Below, piece by piece: positions 1 through 8,010 of a stretch of DNA of 64,000 nucleotides (position 1 is its first letter; the number at the start of each line of letters is the position of its first letter). Location: assembly GCF_021698855.1 (NCBI RefSeq), contig NZ_WWFA01000001.1:62001-126000 (forward strand), written 5' to 3'. The notes under the pieces were generated by a model. It was not told the origin of the DNA. It saw only the letters and a program-made list of their open reading frames with translations, and did not search any database. Source of the stretch: Lactobacillus sp. S2-2 (GTDB lineage: Bacteria > Bacillota > Bacilli > Lactobacillales > Lactobacillaceae). Position numbers and translations under genes: made by a program.

Positions 1-2
1 AT

Positions 3-1004
3 ACTGAAATCAAAGCTAAAAAAGCAACTAAAAGTGGAAAAATTGATGGATATCTTAATGTTTATACTAAAAATCAGCAAATTAAATTAAAATATTCTGG
101 TAATCAACAGTTTGATGATGAATTAAAAAAAGATTTGATGATTTCTATTAACCAAGAACAACAAAAATTGAATTTAAAAAATTCTGGAATTAATAATCGT
201 CAAATCAATCAATTAAAAATAAAACCTACTTATGTTTCTGATTATCATGAATCAAAACATAATCAAGAAAAAGAAGATCAAAAGGATATGATTATTGGTG
301 CAAATTATATTTATATGACAATTTTATTCTTCCTTACATTAACTTATTCGTCTATAGTAGCAACTTCAATTGCTAAGGATAAGGGCTCTAAAACGGCAGA
401 ATATATTTTATCTAGTATTGATGCATTCACATATTTCTCAGGGAAAGTAATTGCAACGATTCTAATGTTATTAACGCAAATTATTATTTATATTATATTA
501 GGTCTAGTAGCCTATCGAGTAATATCTGAAATTTCATCAATCGGTAAGATAATTAATGAAAATCAACATATGATAAATAAAGTAATTGAGAATATGTTTG
601 GCTTTAATTTGCTTTATTTTATTTTAGGAGCAGTTATTATTATCCTTATTTCTGCAATTTCAGGAGCATTAGTTGGAAAAGTAGAAGATAGTTCAAAAGC
701 TGCTCAACCGGTATCAATTTTCTTGTTATTATGTTTTTATATCAACATCTTTTTAAGTAATAATTCTGATGCTTTGTTCTTTAAGATAGTGTCTTATATT
801 CCGGTTATATCAACATTTACAATGAATACAAGAATTGCAAATGACAATGTAACTTTAATTGGAATCTTAATTTCATTGCTAATTAGTTTTGTTTTTATAA
901 TAATTTGTTTATATTGGGTGAAATTAAATTATAAAGGTTTGCTATTAAAAAATGATGATAGTGGATTTTTTAAAAAAATTAAAAATGCGGTTAATTATAA
1001 ATAA
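3..1004 (+). CDS. ABC-2 type exporter permease, C-terminal part (truncated by window edge)
   Basis: The reading frame is open from the first bases, so the N-terminus lies outside the window; 333 residues are visible. A polar extracytoplasmic-like stretch is followed by about six hydrophobic segments. The cytoplasmic-type motif IAKDKGSKTAEYILSS just after the first segment is characteristic of NatB/YhaP-like ABC-2 permeases, which export ions, drugs or peptides together with a separate ATPase. That ATPase would be expected upstream, outside the window. The substrate cannot be told from the sequence. An upstream ATG at 135 is only an internal methionine. Confidence 0.75.
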   Translation, partial: TEIKAKKATKSGKIDGYLNVYTKNQQIKLKYSGNQQFDDELKKDLMISINQEQQKLNLKNSGINNRQINQLKIKPTYVSDYHESKHNQEKEDQKDMIIGANYIYMTILFFLTLTYSSIVATSIAKDKGSKTAEYILSSIDAFTYFSGKVIATILMLLTQIIIYIILGLVAYRVISEISSIGKIINENQHMINKVIENMFGFNLLYFILGAVIIILISAISGALVGKVEDSSKAAQPVSIFLLLCFYINIFLSNNSDALFFKIVSYIPVISTFTMNTRIANDNVTLIGILISLLISFVFIIICLYWVKLNYKGLLLKNDDSGFFKKIKNAVNYK

Positions 1005-1027
1005 TGCGGTAAACGTTGTTAGTCAGT

Positions 1028-1056
1028 TTGACACTTTAGATTTTAAAGGTTAGAAT
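1028..1056 (+). promoter_or_regulatory. Near-perfect sigma-A promoter of a small RNA
   Basis: TTGACA (1028-1033), a 17-base spacer and TAGAAT (1051-1056) match the vegetative consensus almost exactly. No open reading frame follows. The predicted start, about 1063, falls on the first base of a structured element. Confidence 0.7.
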
Positions 1057-1062
1057 GCAATG

Positions 1063-1170
1063 AATTGGAATATCTAGCATTAATTTGGATACTTAGACTG
1101 TCTATTAAGAAAAGAGGGCATACCAATATTTTTGGTGGCCCTCTTTATTTAGATATATTCCAATTTTATT
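1063..1170 (+). ncRNA. Candidate small structured RNA of about 105 nt
   Basis: The predicted transcript begins with AATTGGAATATCTA (1063-1076). This pairs with 1150-1165, leaving one two-base bulge, so the 5' and 3' ends close on each other. Inside are a weak hairpin (about 1092-1109) and a strong one: AAAGAGGGC (1111-1119) with GCCCTCTTT (1138-1146), topped by ACCAA/TTGGT. The closing stem runs into TTTTATT, which would serve as a terminator. No coding frame of useful length is present, and I do not recognise an RNA family (not 6S, SRP RNA, tmRNA or a known riboswitch). It could instead be an unlinked leader or just a bidirectional terminator; the consensus promoter argues for a discrete RNA. 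Confidence 0.5.
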
Positions 1171-1210
1171 AAAATAATGTTAATTGTTTAACTAATTAGC
1201 ACTTTCAGTC

Positions 1211-1216
1211 TATAAT
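1211..1216 (+). promoter_or_regulatory. -10 element for the following gene
   Basis: A perfect TATAAT lies 87 bases before the next start codon. The -35 region is weak (no good match at 16-18 spacing). The leader between about 1223 and 1302 holds a small inverted repeat (ATAGT/ACTAT) of unknown meaning. Confidence 0.4.
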
Positions 1217-1302
1217 AGTGTTTAGAGATAGTGAATACTATTGTCAAACCAATAATGCCTTAGGAAAGCTAGGTTCGTGTTTCATTTAAAGGGGTTTTAT
1301 AT

Positions 1303-1827
1303 ATGACAGACTTATTCTATGTACAAGATATCAAATCAGGAAAATGTGTTTATTTTAACAAATTTAGTTATGAAGGCATTATTAAAGGTTTTGATGAATG
1401 TATTAGTTTAAACCTACCCACCAACAATATTTTTAGCAAATTTTCGCCAAAATTCATTGATGGAGCAATGGAAACAATTGAACATGAAGATTTCAATAAC
1501 AAGGTTCAAAATAAAGAAGACTTTCAGTTTATGCATGTTGATTTTGCTTATAATTCAAAAGAAAGTAATCTTGATGTAATTTCATATGATTTAATTTATG
1601 ATGGTTATATATCTAGATTAAAAATTCAAGCAAATCCATCCAAAACAAAAGATCAAATTGATCGTGACAAAATTGAAATATTGTGTGACATGATGTTAAC
1701 GATTGAAAATAGTAAATTAGAACTTTTTCAATTTAATCGTCAATACATTGATGCAATGAATTCTAAATTATATGAAGAAGCAAATAAAATTAGAAGAAGC
1801 TTAAAAAATATTACATTGGCAGCTTAA
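1303..1827 (+). CDS. Hypothetical protein with UVR-like C-terminal helix
   Basis: 174 residues, start supported by AAAGGGG eight bases upstream. I do not recognise the family. The protein has no signal peptide or membrane segment. It is mixed alpha/beta in character, and the last 25 residues (MNSKLYEEANKIRRSLKN) resemble the UVR motif that UvrB and McsA-type proteins use for helical contacts. It stands alone between its own promoter-like -10 box and a strong terminator, so it is probably monocistronic. A role in DNA repair or protein control is only a guess from the UVR resemblance. Confidence 0.6.
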   Translation: MTDLFYVQDIKSGKCVYFNKFSYEGIIKGFDECISLNLPTNNIFSKFSPKFIDGAMETIEHEDFNNKVQNKEDFQFMHVDFAYNSKESNLDVISYDLIYDGYISRLKIQANPSKTKDQIDRDKIEILCDMMLTIENSKLELFQFNRQYIDAMNSKLYEEANKIRRSLKNITLAA

Positions 1828-1861
1828 AAAAGCAAAACTTGTTATCAAGTTTTGCTTTTTT
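1828..1861 (+). terminator. Rho-independent terminator
   Basis: A 14-base-pair stem AAAAGCAAAACTTG/CAAGTTTTGCTTTT with a TTAT loop and U-run follows directly on the stop codon of the hypothetical gene. Confidence 0.9.
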
Positions 1862-1941
1862 ATTTATAAATTAAAATTTTAGTTGATAGTTATTTTAATA
1901 GATGTAAAATAAGTAACAATAAACTTGAAAGGGTGGATTAT

Positions 1942-2868
1942 ATGACAAGAAAAATTGGAATAATTGGTGATGGACATGTAGGATCAACAGTTGCACATTA
2001 TATTGTAGCAAACGGATTTACTGATGAATTAGTAATGATTGATAAGAATGAGGCCAAAGTTAAATCTGATGCAATTGATTTTGAAGAAGCAATGCCTAAT
2101 TTAGATAATCATACTAAAATTTATGTTAATCAGTATGAAGAATTAAAAGATGCTGATGTTATTATTTCTGCATTAGGAAAAATTAAATTAGTGGATACTC
2201 CAGAAGGTCAAAATAATCGATTTATAGAACTTGTACATAATCGTGATAATGTTAAAGAAGTTTCAAAAAAAATTAAAGAATCGGGATTTCATGGCGTTAT
2301 TATTGCAATTACTAATCCAGTAGATGTAATAACATCCTTATATCAAAAGTATACTGGTCTAGATAAAAGCCAAGTAATTGGTACAGGGACTCTTTTAGAT
2401 TCGGCTAGAATGAAAAGAGCAGTTGCTAACAAGTTGAACATTGATTCTAGATCTGTATCTGGTTACAATTTGGGTGAACATGGTAATTCTCAATTTACTG
2501 CATGGTCAACTGTTCGAGTATTTGATCGACCAATTAGTGAATTAGTAGATAAGTATAATTTAGATCTTGATCAATTAGATGATGAGGCTAGAAAAGGTGG
2601 CTTTACAGTTTTTTCAGGTAAAAAATATACTAACTATGGTGTTGCTACTGCAGCAGTTCGCTTAGCTAATATTGTTATGAGTGATGCCTTAACAGTTTTA
2701 CCTGTTTCTAATTATCGTGAAGAATATGGAATCTATTTATCATATCCTGCAGTTATTGGAAGAAATGGAGTAGTAAAACAATTAGATTTAGATTTAACTA
2801 AAGATGAATTAAAGAAATTACAAAATTCAGCTGATTTTATCCAAAATAAATATCAAGAAAGTTTATAA
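1942..2868 (+). CDS. L-2-hydroxyisocaproate dehydrogenase (LDH/MDH family)
   Basis: NAD-dependent reduction of branched 2-keto acids to L-2-hydroxy acids in the cytoplasm. The N-terminus has a dinucleotide-binding GDGHVG turn after RKIGII. The catalytic histidine sits in SGYNLGEHGNSQF, and the stretches ESGFHGV, NPVDVIT and EEARKGGFTV closely resemble the Weissella (Lactobacillus) confusus HicDH rather than ordinary lactate dehydrogenase. The ATG at 1942 is chosen because AAGGGTGG lies just before it; a GTG nine bases upstream is part of that ribosome site. It is monocistronic, ending at a terminator shared with the convergent muramidase gene. Substrate range (keto-isocaproate versus other 2-keto acids) is inferred. 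Confidence 0.85.
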   Translation: MTRKIGIIGDGHVGSTVAHYIVANGFTDELVMIDKNEAKVKSDAIDFEEAMPNLDNHTKIYVNQYEELKDADVIISALGKIKLVDTPEGQNNRFIELVHNRDNVKEVSKKIKESGFHGVIIAITNPVDVITSLYQKYTGLDKSQVIGTGTLLDSARMKRAVANKLNIDSRSVSGYNLGEHGNSQFTAWSTVRVFDRPISELVDKYNLDLDQLDDEARKGGFTVFSGKKYTNYGVATAAVRLANIVMSDALTVLPVSNYREEYGIYLSYPAVIGRNGVVKQLDLDLTKDELKKLQNSADFIQNKYQESL

Positions 2869-2907
2869 AAAAAGATTGGAATGAATTAAACATTCCAATC
2901 TTTTTTT
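2867..2907. terminator. Bidirectional terminator
   Basis: A 17-base-pair inverted repeat with A-run and U-run on either side (AAAGATTGGAATG/CATTCCAATCTTT core) separates the convergent hydroxyacid dehydrogenase and muramidase genes and can end both transcripts. Confidence 0.9.
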
Positions 2908-3790
2908 ATTTGAATGATGCAAAAGTAGTATTTGCAGATACGTAATTACCATTACTTAATTTAAAACGGTAAGCACGTCCAGAACCTTTTTCAGCATCAA
3001 TAACATCTAAGGTTGAACCTTTAGTAACACGACCAACTTTATTTCTTAAATTAACATCTGAATATTCATTAATATTTTTCTTAGTAACAATTTGGTTACT
3101 TCTTAATTTAGTATAATAACTAGCTTTTGAAGTAGTACCTTTAAACCAGCTATTTACTTTACTTGGATTTAACATACGATCTAAATCAACGTTTCCACTA
3201 ATTCCCTTTACACGACCAGTACTTGTGTATTGGTGTAAGTCAGCTTTAACATCAGGAGTGGTACTGTAATTAGCAATCCAAGATCCATCAAAACGACTGT
3301 AATTGATTTTGTTTACATGAACAAAGTTTTGGTATGAATAGTAGATTAAAGGCTTGTTAGTTAATTTACGCATCTCTGAATACCATGCGTCTACAAATTT
3401 TTGTTCTCTAATTCTAGTATTGAATCTAGTTTCATTATCCATTACATAAAATTTTGTGTTTTTATTACTTCTTTTATAGAAATCTCTTGCTTCTTTTCTT
3501 GCTTCAGAAGTTGAAGTGAATTTAGTACGAGCATATTGTCCAAATGGTACATTGTATTTGGTTGCTTGTTTTGTGTTGAAATCTTTTTTTGTATCAACTT
3601 CATCACTACCTCTTTGGGCTCTAATGATTACGTATTTTAAATCAGTTGATGCTTTTGCCCAATTAATATTACCCTGATATTGTGATATATCAGCAATCTT
3701 TTTACCACTTGCTGATGCATTGCTTGCTAAACCGATGATGGCTACTGTAGCAATCAATAAACTTAAAATAATTTTTTTACTTAGTCTCAT
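2906..3790 (-). CDS. Secreted GH25 muramidase (lysozyme) with SH3-like tail
   Basis: N-acetylmuramidase that cleaves the glycan strand of peptidoglycan, exported to the wall. Residues 1-28 form a Sec signal peptide (MRLSKK, hydrophobic core, ASA-S cleavage region). The GH25 domain begins at KIADISQYQGNINW (catalytic-type Asp) and contains YVIIRAQRG, FYVMDNET (the DxE-type acidic cluster) and the DGSWIANYS strand. The last ~80 residues look like an SH3b wall-binding module (TKLRSNQIVTKKN ... GSTLDVI). AAGGAG lies upstream of ATG. It is not near prophage genes, so it is more likely a housekeeping autolysin than an endolysin. Confidence 0.88.
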   Translation of the reverse strand: MRLSKKIILSLLIATVAIIGLASNASASGKKIADISQYQGNINWAKASTDLKYVIIRAQRGSDEVDTKKDFNTKQATKYNVPFGQYARTKFTSTSEARKEARDFYKRSNKNTKFYVMDNETRFNTRIREQKFVDAWYSEMRKLTNKPLIYYSYQNFVHVNKINYSRFDGSWIANYSTTPDVKADLHQYTSTGRVKGISGNVDLDRMLNPSKVNSWFKGTTSKASYYTKLRSNQIVTKKNINEYSDVNLRNKVGRVTKGSTLDVIDAEKGSGRAYRFKLSNGNYVSANTTFASFK

Positions 3791-3961
3791 CTGTTAAATC
3801 TCCTTAATTTATATTGTTTAAATTCATTTTAGTATAAAAATAATTCACAGAGATAACAGTATTTTTTCAATTATATTAAGTTAATTAAACCTTTTTTTAA
3901 AAAAAGAATAATTTATGGCATAATGTAAGAGGTTAAAATTAAATTATGGAGAATTATTTCG

Positions 3962-6580
3962 ATGAAAAAAATGAAATCAACAATTAATTATTTATTAGCA
4001 TTTTTAATTCCAGTGTTAGTAGCTAGCGTAGTTTTTGCTTTAAACGGAATTACGCCTTTTGGAGATCATAATCTTTTAATTAGTGATTTGGGTACGCAAT
4101 ACTTTCCCTTCTTTAATATGTTAAGAAATCATTTGGTTAATCATAATTTTAGTTCTTATTCTTTTTTATTATCAATTGGTAATAATACAATTCCAGTTTA
4201 TACATATTATTTAATGAGTCCTTTAAATTTAATAGTTGGTCTATTTGATATTAGTAAATTACCAATTCTAATTAATGTCATAATTCTAATTAAAATTGGT
4301 TTAATTGGTCTTTCAATGTCATTATTTTTGAGAATTAAATATAAAAGATTTGATATTGGTCAATTAATTGCTTCAGTTTCATTTGCTTTATGTGGATTTG
4401 TTGCAATGTATTTTTATGATTTCATGTGGTTAGAAGCTTTGATAATGCTTCCACTTGTTACACTAGGAATTGAAAGACTATTCTACCGAAGTAAGTGGGG
4501 AGTTTATGTTTTAACGTTAACTTTAATGATTATTTTTAATTACTACATGGGATATATGACATGTATTTATTCTGTAATTTACTTTAGTTATTTAGTTATT
4601 AAAAATAAAGCTGATGGTGAAGGCTTCTTTAAGTATCTTAAGTATCATTCAAAAATGACAACCAAATATATATTAAATTCAATAATTTCTGGATTACTAT
4701 CGGCTGCGTTACTGATTCCAACAATGATTTCAATGCTTGGAACAGATAAAGGAAGCTTTTCACTCTCTAGTTTTATTCCTTATCCAAGATTTAGTCCAGC
4801 AGTTTTTACAAATATAGGCGTTGGCGCTAATGATTTTATGGGTAGATTAAAACATGATCCAAGTATTTTTACAGGTACTTTGATTGCAATGGGAGTTATT
4901 TTATATTTCATTAGTCATAAAATAACGAAAAAATCAAAAAAAGCCAGTGGATTTTTAATTGGATCTTTAGCTTTAAGCATGTGGATAACGCTATTTTATA
5001 CAGTTTTTCATATGTTTCAATTACCAGCTGGTTTTCCATATAGAAATGTATTTATGATTAGTTTTGTTGCAATTATGCTTGCTTATGAAGCCTATGTAGA
5101 AGGTTCATTTTCTGATTTTAAATTAGTTAAAAAATCAGGAATATATGTAGCCTTAGCATTAGTTTTAGGTTATTTATTTGCATATCAACAACAACTTATT
5201 GTTAATAATTTAACTTCTACAAAACATTGGTTTATTAATAAATCAACACTTGGACATATTCAATATATAACTAGTCTAAGACATCTATTTTATGCGTTGA
5301 TTTTTGTGGTTCTGATTGTTTTAATTTTTAAATATATTCGTAATTCTAAGTATTTAAAGATAGTTTTATTATTCGTAGTTGCCTTTGAGTTGGGAACTAA
5401 TTTTTATTTATCATTGAATAATATTCCTTTTGGGTCACAAGCTAAGTTTGAACAAACTTATAATAAGTCAAAAAAAATAATTGATTCGACTAAAAATAAA
5501 AGTTCCAATGAATTTGGACGCTATGATATTGATAATCAATTATATAGTAATATTTTTAATGATCCGTATAATCAATATAATGATTCTTTAATATACAATA
5601 TTAATGGAGTTAGCGGATATAGTTCTACTTTGGATAGTAAAACACATGATGTTTTAAATGATTTAGGTTTATTTAGCCGAAATGCTAGAAGAATTAGTGT
5701 AGTCGGTAGTACTAAAATTACTGATCAATTATTGGGTGTTTCAAAACAATTAACAATCAGTAATGATGGGTATCAATATAAAGAAAATAAAAAATATGCA
5801 GGATTGGGATATATGAATCCTGATAAAATTAATAAATTTGAATTTAGTGATGACGTATTCAGTAATTTAGATCGTTTAGTTCAATCACAAGCTGATAATC
5901 ATAAAAAGTATTTGATTAGACCTTCAATTGAAAGAATTGGTAAATTTAAAGATCAAACTTACTTTGATTCTTTGGGTAATCGAGTGAAAAAGCATCATTA
6001 TCAAGTTGATCTTACTGCATTAACTACTGGACCACAGTATATGTATTTACCAAAAGAAAATCTGATTAGTGATAAAATCAAAGTTAACGGTAAGAAAATT
6101 CCTGAGCGTTATAATATGTTAGGTACAGAAATTATTTCACTAGGTAATTTTAAAAAGAATCAAAGTATTTCAATTGATTTATTAGCTTCAAGTAAATTAG
6201 AAAAGTTCAATAAATATTTTGCTGGATTAGATGAAACCAAATTTAATCGTTTCATAAACTCTAATCAAGCATATAAATTTAAATTAGATTCTGGTCAAAA
6301 AGCTGGCTCTAAATTTAGTGGATCAATTAAAGCAACTCATCAACGTAATATGTTAGTTCTTGGCATTACTAATGATCCAGGTTGGAATGTTAAAGCTGAT
6401 GATAAAAAGATTGAAACTAAAGATGTTATTGGTGGATTAATGGGGATAAAATTAAGTCCTGGTAAGCACCATTTACAATTTGATTATCAAGTTCCAGGAT
6501 TAAAATTAGGAATATTAATTTCTATATTTGGTTTTATATTAATCTTTGCTCAATTAATAATAAAAAAAATTCGTAAATAA
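3962..6580 (+). CDS. YfhO family multi-membrane-spanning glycosylation protein
   Basis: 872 residues with a dozen or more membrane segments in the first 480 residues, then a large extracytoplasmic domain and one last C-terminal segment followed by KKIRK. The N-terminal ITPFGDHNLLISDLGTQYFPFF region is the hallmark of YfhO proteins. In Bacillus and Listeria these act with a GtrA-like flippase and a CsbB-like glycosyltransferase to add sugars to lipoteichoic acid outside the membrane. Here the convergent neighbour is a GtrA-like protein, supporting that role, but no polyprenyl-phosphate glycosyltransferase is adjacent. ATG at 3962 is preceded by GGAGAA. The exact acceptor and sugar are unknown. 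Confidence 0.85.
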   Translation: MKKMKSTINYLLAFLIPVLVASVVFALNGITPFGDHNLLISDLGTQYFPFFNMLRNHLVNHNFSSYSFLLSIGNNTIPVYTYYLMSPLNLIVGLFDISKLPILINVIILIKIGLIGLSMSLFLRIKYKRFDIGQLIASVSFALCGFVAMYFYDFMWLEALIMLPLVTLGIERLFYRSKWGVYVLTLTLMIIFNYYMGYMTCIYSVIYFSYLVIKNKADGEGFFKYLKYHSKMTTKYILNSIISGLLSAALLIPTMISMLGTDKGSFSLSSFIPYPRFSPAVFTNIGVGANDFMGRLKHDPSIFTGTLIAMGVILYFISHKITKKSKKASGFLIGSLALSMWITLFYTVFHMFQLPAGFPYRNVFMISFVAIMLAYEAYVEGSFSDFKLVKKSGIYVALALVLGYLFAYQQQLIVNNLTSTKHWFINKSTLGHIQYITSLRHLFYALIFVVLIVLIFKYIRNSKYLKIVLLFVVAFELGTNFYLSLNNIPFGSQAKFEQTYNKSKKIIDSTKNKSSNEFGRYDIDNQLYSNIFNDPYNQYNDSLIYNINGVSGYSSTLDSKTHDVLNDLGLFSRNARRISVVGSTKITDQLLGVSKQLTISNDGYQYKENKKYAGLGYMNPDKINKFEFSDDVFSNLDRLVQSQADNHKKYLIRPSIERIGKFKDQTYFDSLGNRVKKHHYQVDLTALTTGPQYMYLPKENLISDKIKVNGKKIPERYNMLGTEIISLGNFKKNQSISIDLLASSKLEKFNKYFAGLDETKFNRFINSNQAYKFKLDSGQKAGSKFSGSIKATHQRNMLVLGITNDPGWNVKADDKKIETKDVIGGLMGIKLSPGKHHLQFDYQVPGLKLGILISIFGFILIFAQLIIKKIRK

Positions 6581-6609
6581 AAAAAGGATCTGAAATAGAT
6601 CCTTTTTTT
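6580..6609. terminator. Bidirectional terminator
   Basis: The stem AAAAAGGATCT/AGATCCTTTTT with a short GAAAT loop lies between the convergent yfhO-like and gtrA-like genes. Confidence 0.9.
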
Positions 6610-7102
6610 ATTTGAATGCAAAATATTTTGAAACTAAATAATTAATTACAATTGCTAAAACTTGAATTAACATCACACAAATGAAAGTATTTAATAAAAC
6701 TGGATTCCCAATTGTTTTGTGAATAATACCGATATTAAAGAAATCGCTATGATAATTAATTTTATTTAAAAATAAAAATTTAATTGAAAGATTAGAAAAT
6801 TTATCAATCATGATAAAAGTAAGTAAATAATCCAGCACGAAAACAATTAATCGACCAGATACAAAATTAATAATTTGAATAATCAAAGATTTAGTATGAT
6901 CATTTGAATTAAAAACAAAAAATTTATTTACGATAAAAGCAAATGTAATCGAAACAATTTGTGCAATCCAAACTGGAATGAAATCACTAGTAAATAAATG
7001 AACTGAAATTAGTCTAGTTACTAAGTATACTAAGGTAGTTAAAACTCCCCAAAACAAATATTCAATTCGCTCATCAAAGATTATTTTTTTAATTTTTTTC
7101 AT
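6608..7102 (-). CDS. GtrA-like small membrane protein
   Basis: 164 residues with four hydrophobic segments and the GtrA-family signature around FWGVLTTLVYLVTR and VNKFFVFNS. GtrA proteins are thought to flip polyprenyl-phosphate-linked sugars across the membrane for wall or teichoic acid decoration. The gene faces the yfhO-like gene, its likely functional partner. The ATG at 7102 is chosen because AAAGGGTG lies nine bases before it; a GTG further upstream falls within this ribosome site. The middle is longer than usual, with an insertion (about residues 95-125) between segments three and four. Confidence 0.8.
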   Translation of the reverse strand: MKKIKKIIFDERIEYLFWGVLTTLVYLVTRLISVHLFTSDFIPVWIAQIVSITFAFIVNKFFVFNSNDHTKSLIIQIINFVSGRLIVFVLDYLLTFIMIDKFSNLSIKFLFLNKINYHSDFFNIGIIHKTIGNPVLLNTFICVMLIQVLAIVINYLVSKYFAFK

Positions 7103-7244
7103 TATGTATAACACCCTTTATTTAAATTAACTTTTTTATTATATGCTTAATTTATTTTTTTTAAAAGGTGATGCTAAATTCTTCAGTTTAGCAAGTTAAA
7201 TATAGTAGAATAACTGTAAAGATATTAAAATAAGGAAAATTCAA

Positions 7245-7901
7245 ATGAAAATAACTGCATATATTGTAAGACATGGTCAGACTTATTTGAATTTATACAA
7301 TAAAGTACAGGGATGGATTGACTCACCTTTAACTGAAAAGGGAATTCAAGATGCTAAAAATGCGGGATCAAAATTATCTGGAATTAATTTTCAGTCTGCT
7401 TTCACTAGTGATTCAGGTCGTGCAATTGAAACTGGAGATGAAATTTTAAAATGTAATCGAAATAATATGAACATTATTCGTTATCAATATCCAGAACTAC
7501 GTGAACAATTCCATGGTTATTTTGAAGGAGATAATTTGGAACAAATGTGGCAGTTTGTTGGTCAACAAGTTAAAATAAATGATGAATCAACAGTTTTGAA
7601 TAGTTTTGGATTAGAAAAAGCAAGAGATTTAATTGCAAAAGCTGATTTATATAATAATGCTGAAGATAATAAAACTTTTTGGAAACGATTAGATCGAGGA
7701 TTTGATAAAATTAGAAAAAATAGTAATGATGGTGATCAAGTTTTAGTCGTATCCCATGGAATGACAATTCGTTCGATTGTTGATCGTTATGCTCCTGATT
7801 TGGATATTGGCGAAGCAACTAAAAATGGAAGTGTAACAAAGGTAATTATCGAAGATAATGATATTAAAGTTGAATATTTTAATCGATTAGAAAATATTTA
7901 A
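7245..7901 (+). CDS. Histidine phosphatase family protein (phosphoglycerate mutase-like)
   Basis: 218 residues. The phosphohistidine RHG motif is at residues 9-11 (YIVRHGQTYLN), followed by GWIDSPLTEKG and an SDSGRAIETG segment. The second catalytic histidine is in VVSHGMTIRSI near the C-terminus. The family covers cofactor-dependent mutases and broad phosphatases; the divergent middle and lack of the full PGAM lid favour a phosphatase of unknown substrate. ATG at 7245 with AAGGAAAA upstream. It is a single gene ended by a terminator. Confidence 0.85.
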   Translation: MKITAYIVRHGQTYLNLYNKVQGWIDSPLTEKGIQDAKNAGSKLSGINFQSAFTSDSGRAIETGDEILKCNRNNMNIIRYQYPELREQFHGYFEGDNLEQMWQFVGQQVKINDESTVLNSFGLEKARDLIAKADLYNNAEDNKTFWKRLDRGFDKIRKNSNDGDQVLVVSHGMTIRSIVDRYAPDLDIGEATKNGSVTKVIIEDNDIKVEYFNRLENI

Positions 7902-7931
7902 AGAATTAAACGAACGTTTAGTTCTTTTTTT
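7900..7931 (+). terminator. Rho-independent terminator
   Basis: Stem AAAGAATTAAAC/GTTTAGTTCTTT (one G-U pair) with U-run directly after the phosphatase stop codon. Confidence 0.8.
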
Positions 7932-8010
7932 AATTTTTGATTGAATCATTAACGTATAAATGCTAGTATTTTAACAACTACAGTAAAGATTTATTAGGGG
8001 GATTTTAACC

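Noticed and set aside
1933-1941. Upstream in-frame GTG/TTG starts (here and at 7114, 12219, 14567, 32934, 37634, 38651, 41404, 42377)
   Set aside because: In each case the codon is part of, or precedes, a Shine-Dalgarno sequence that serves a later ATG with better spacing and family agreement.
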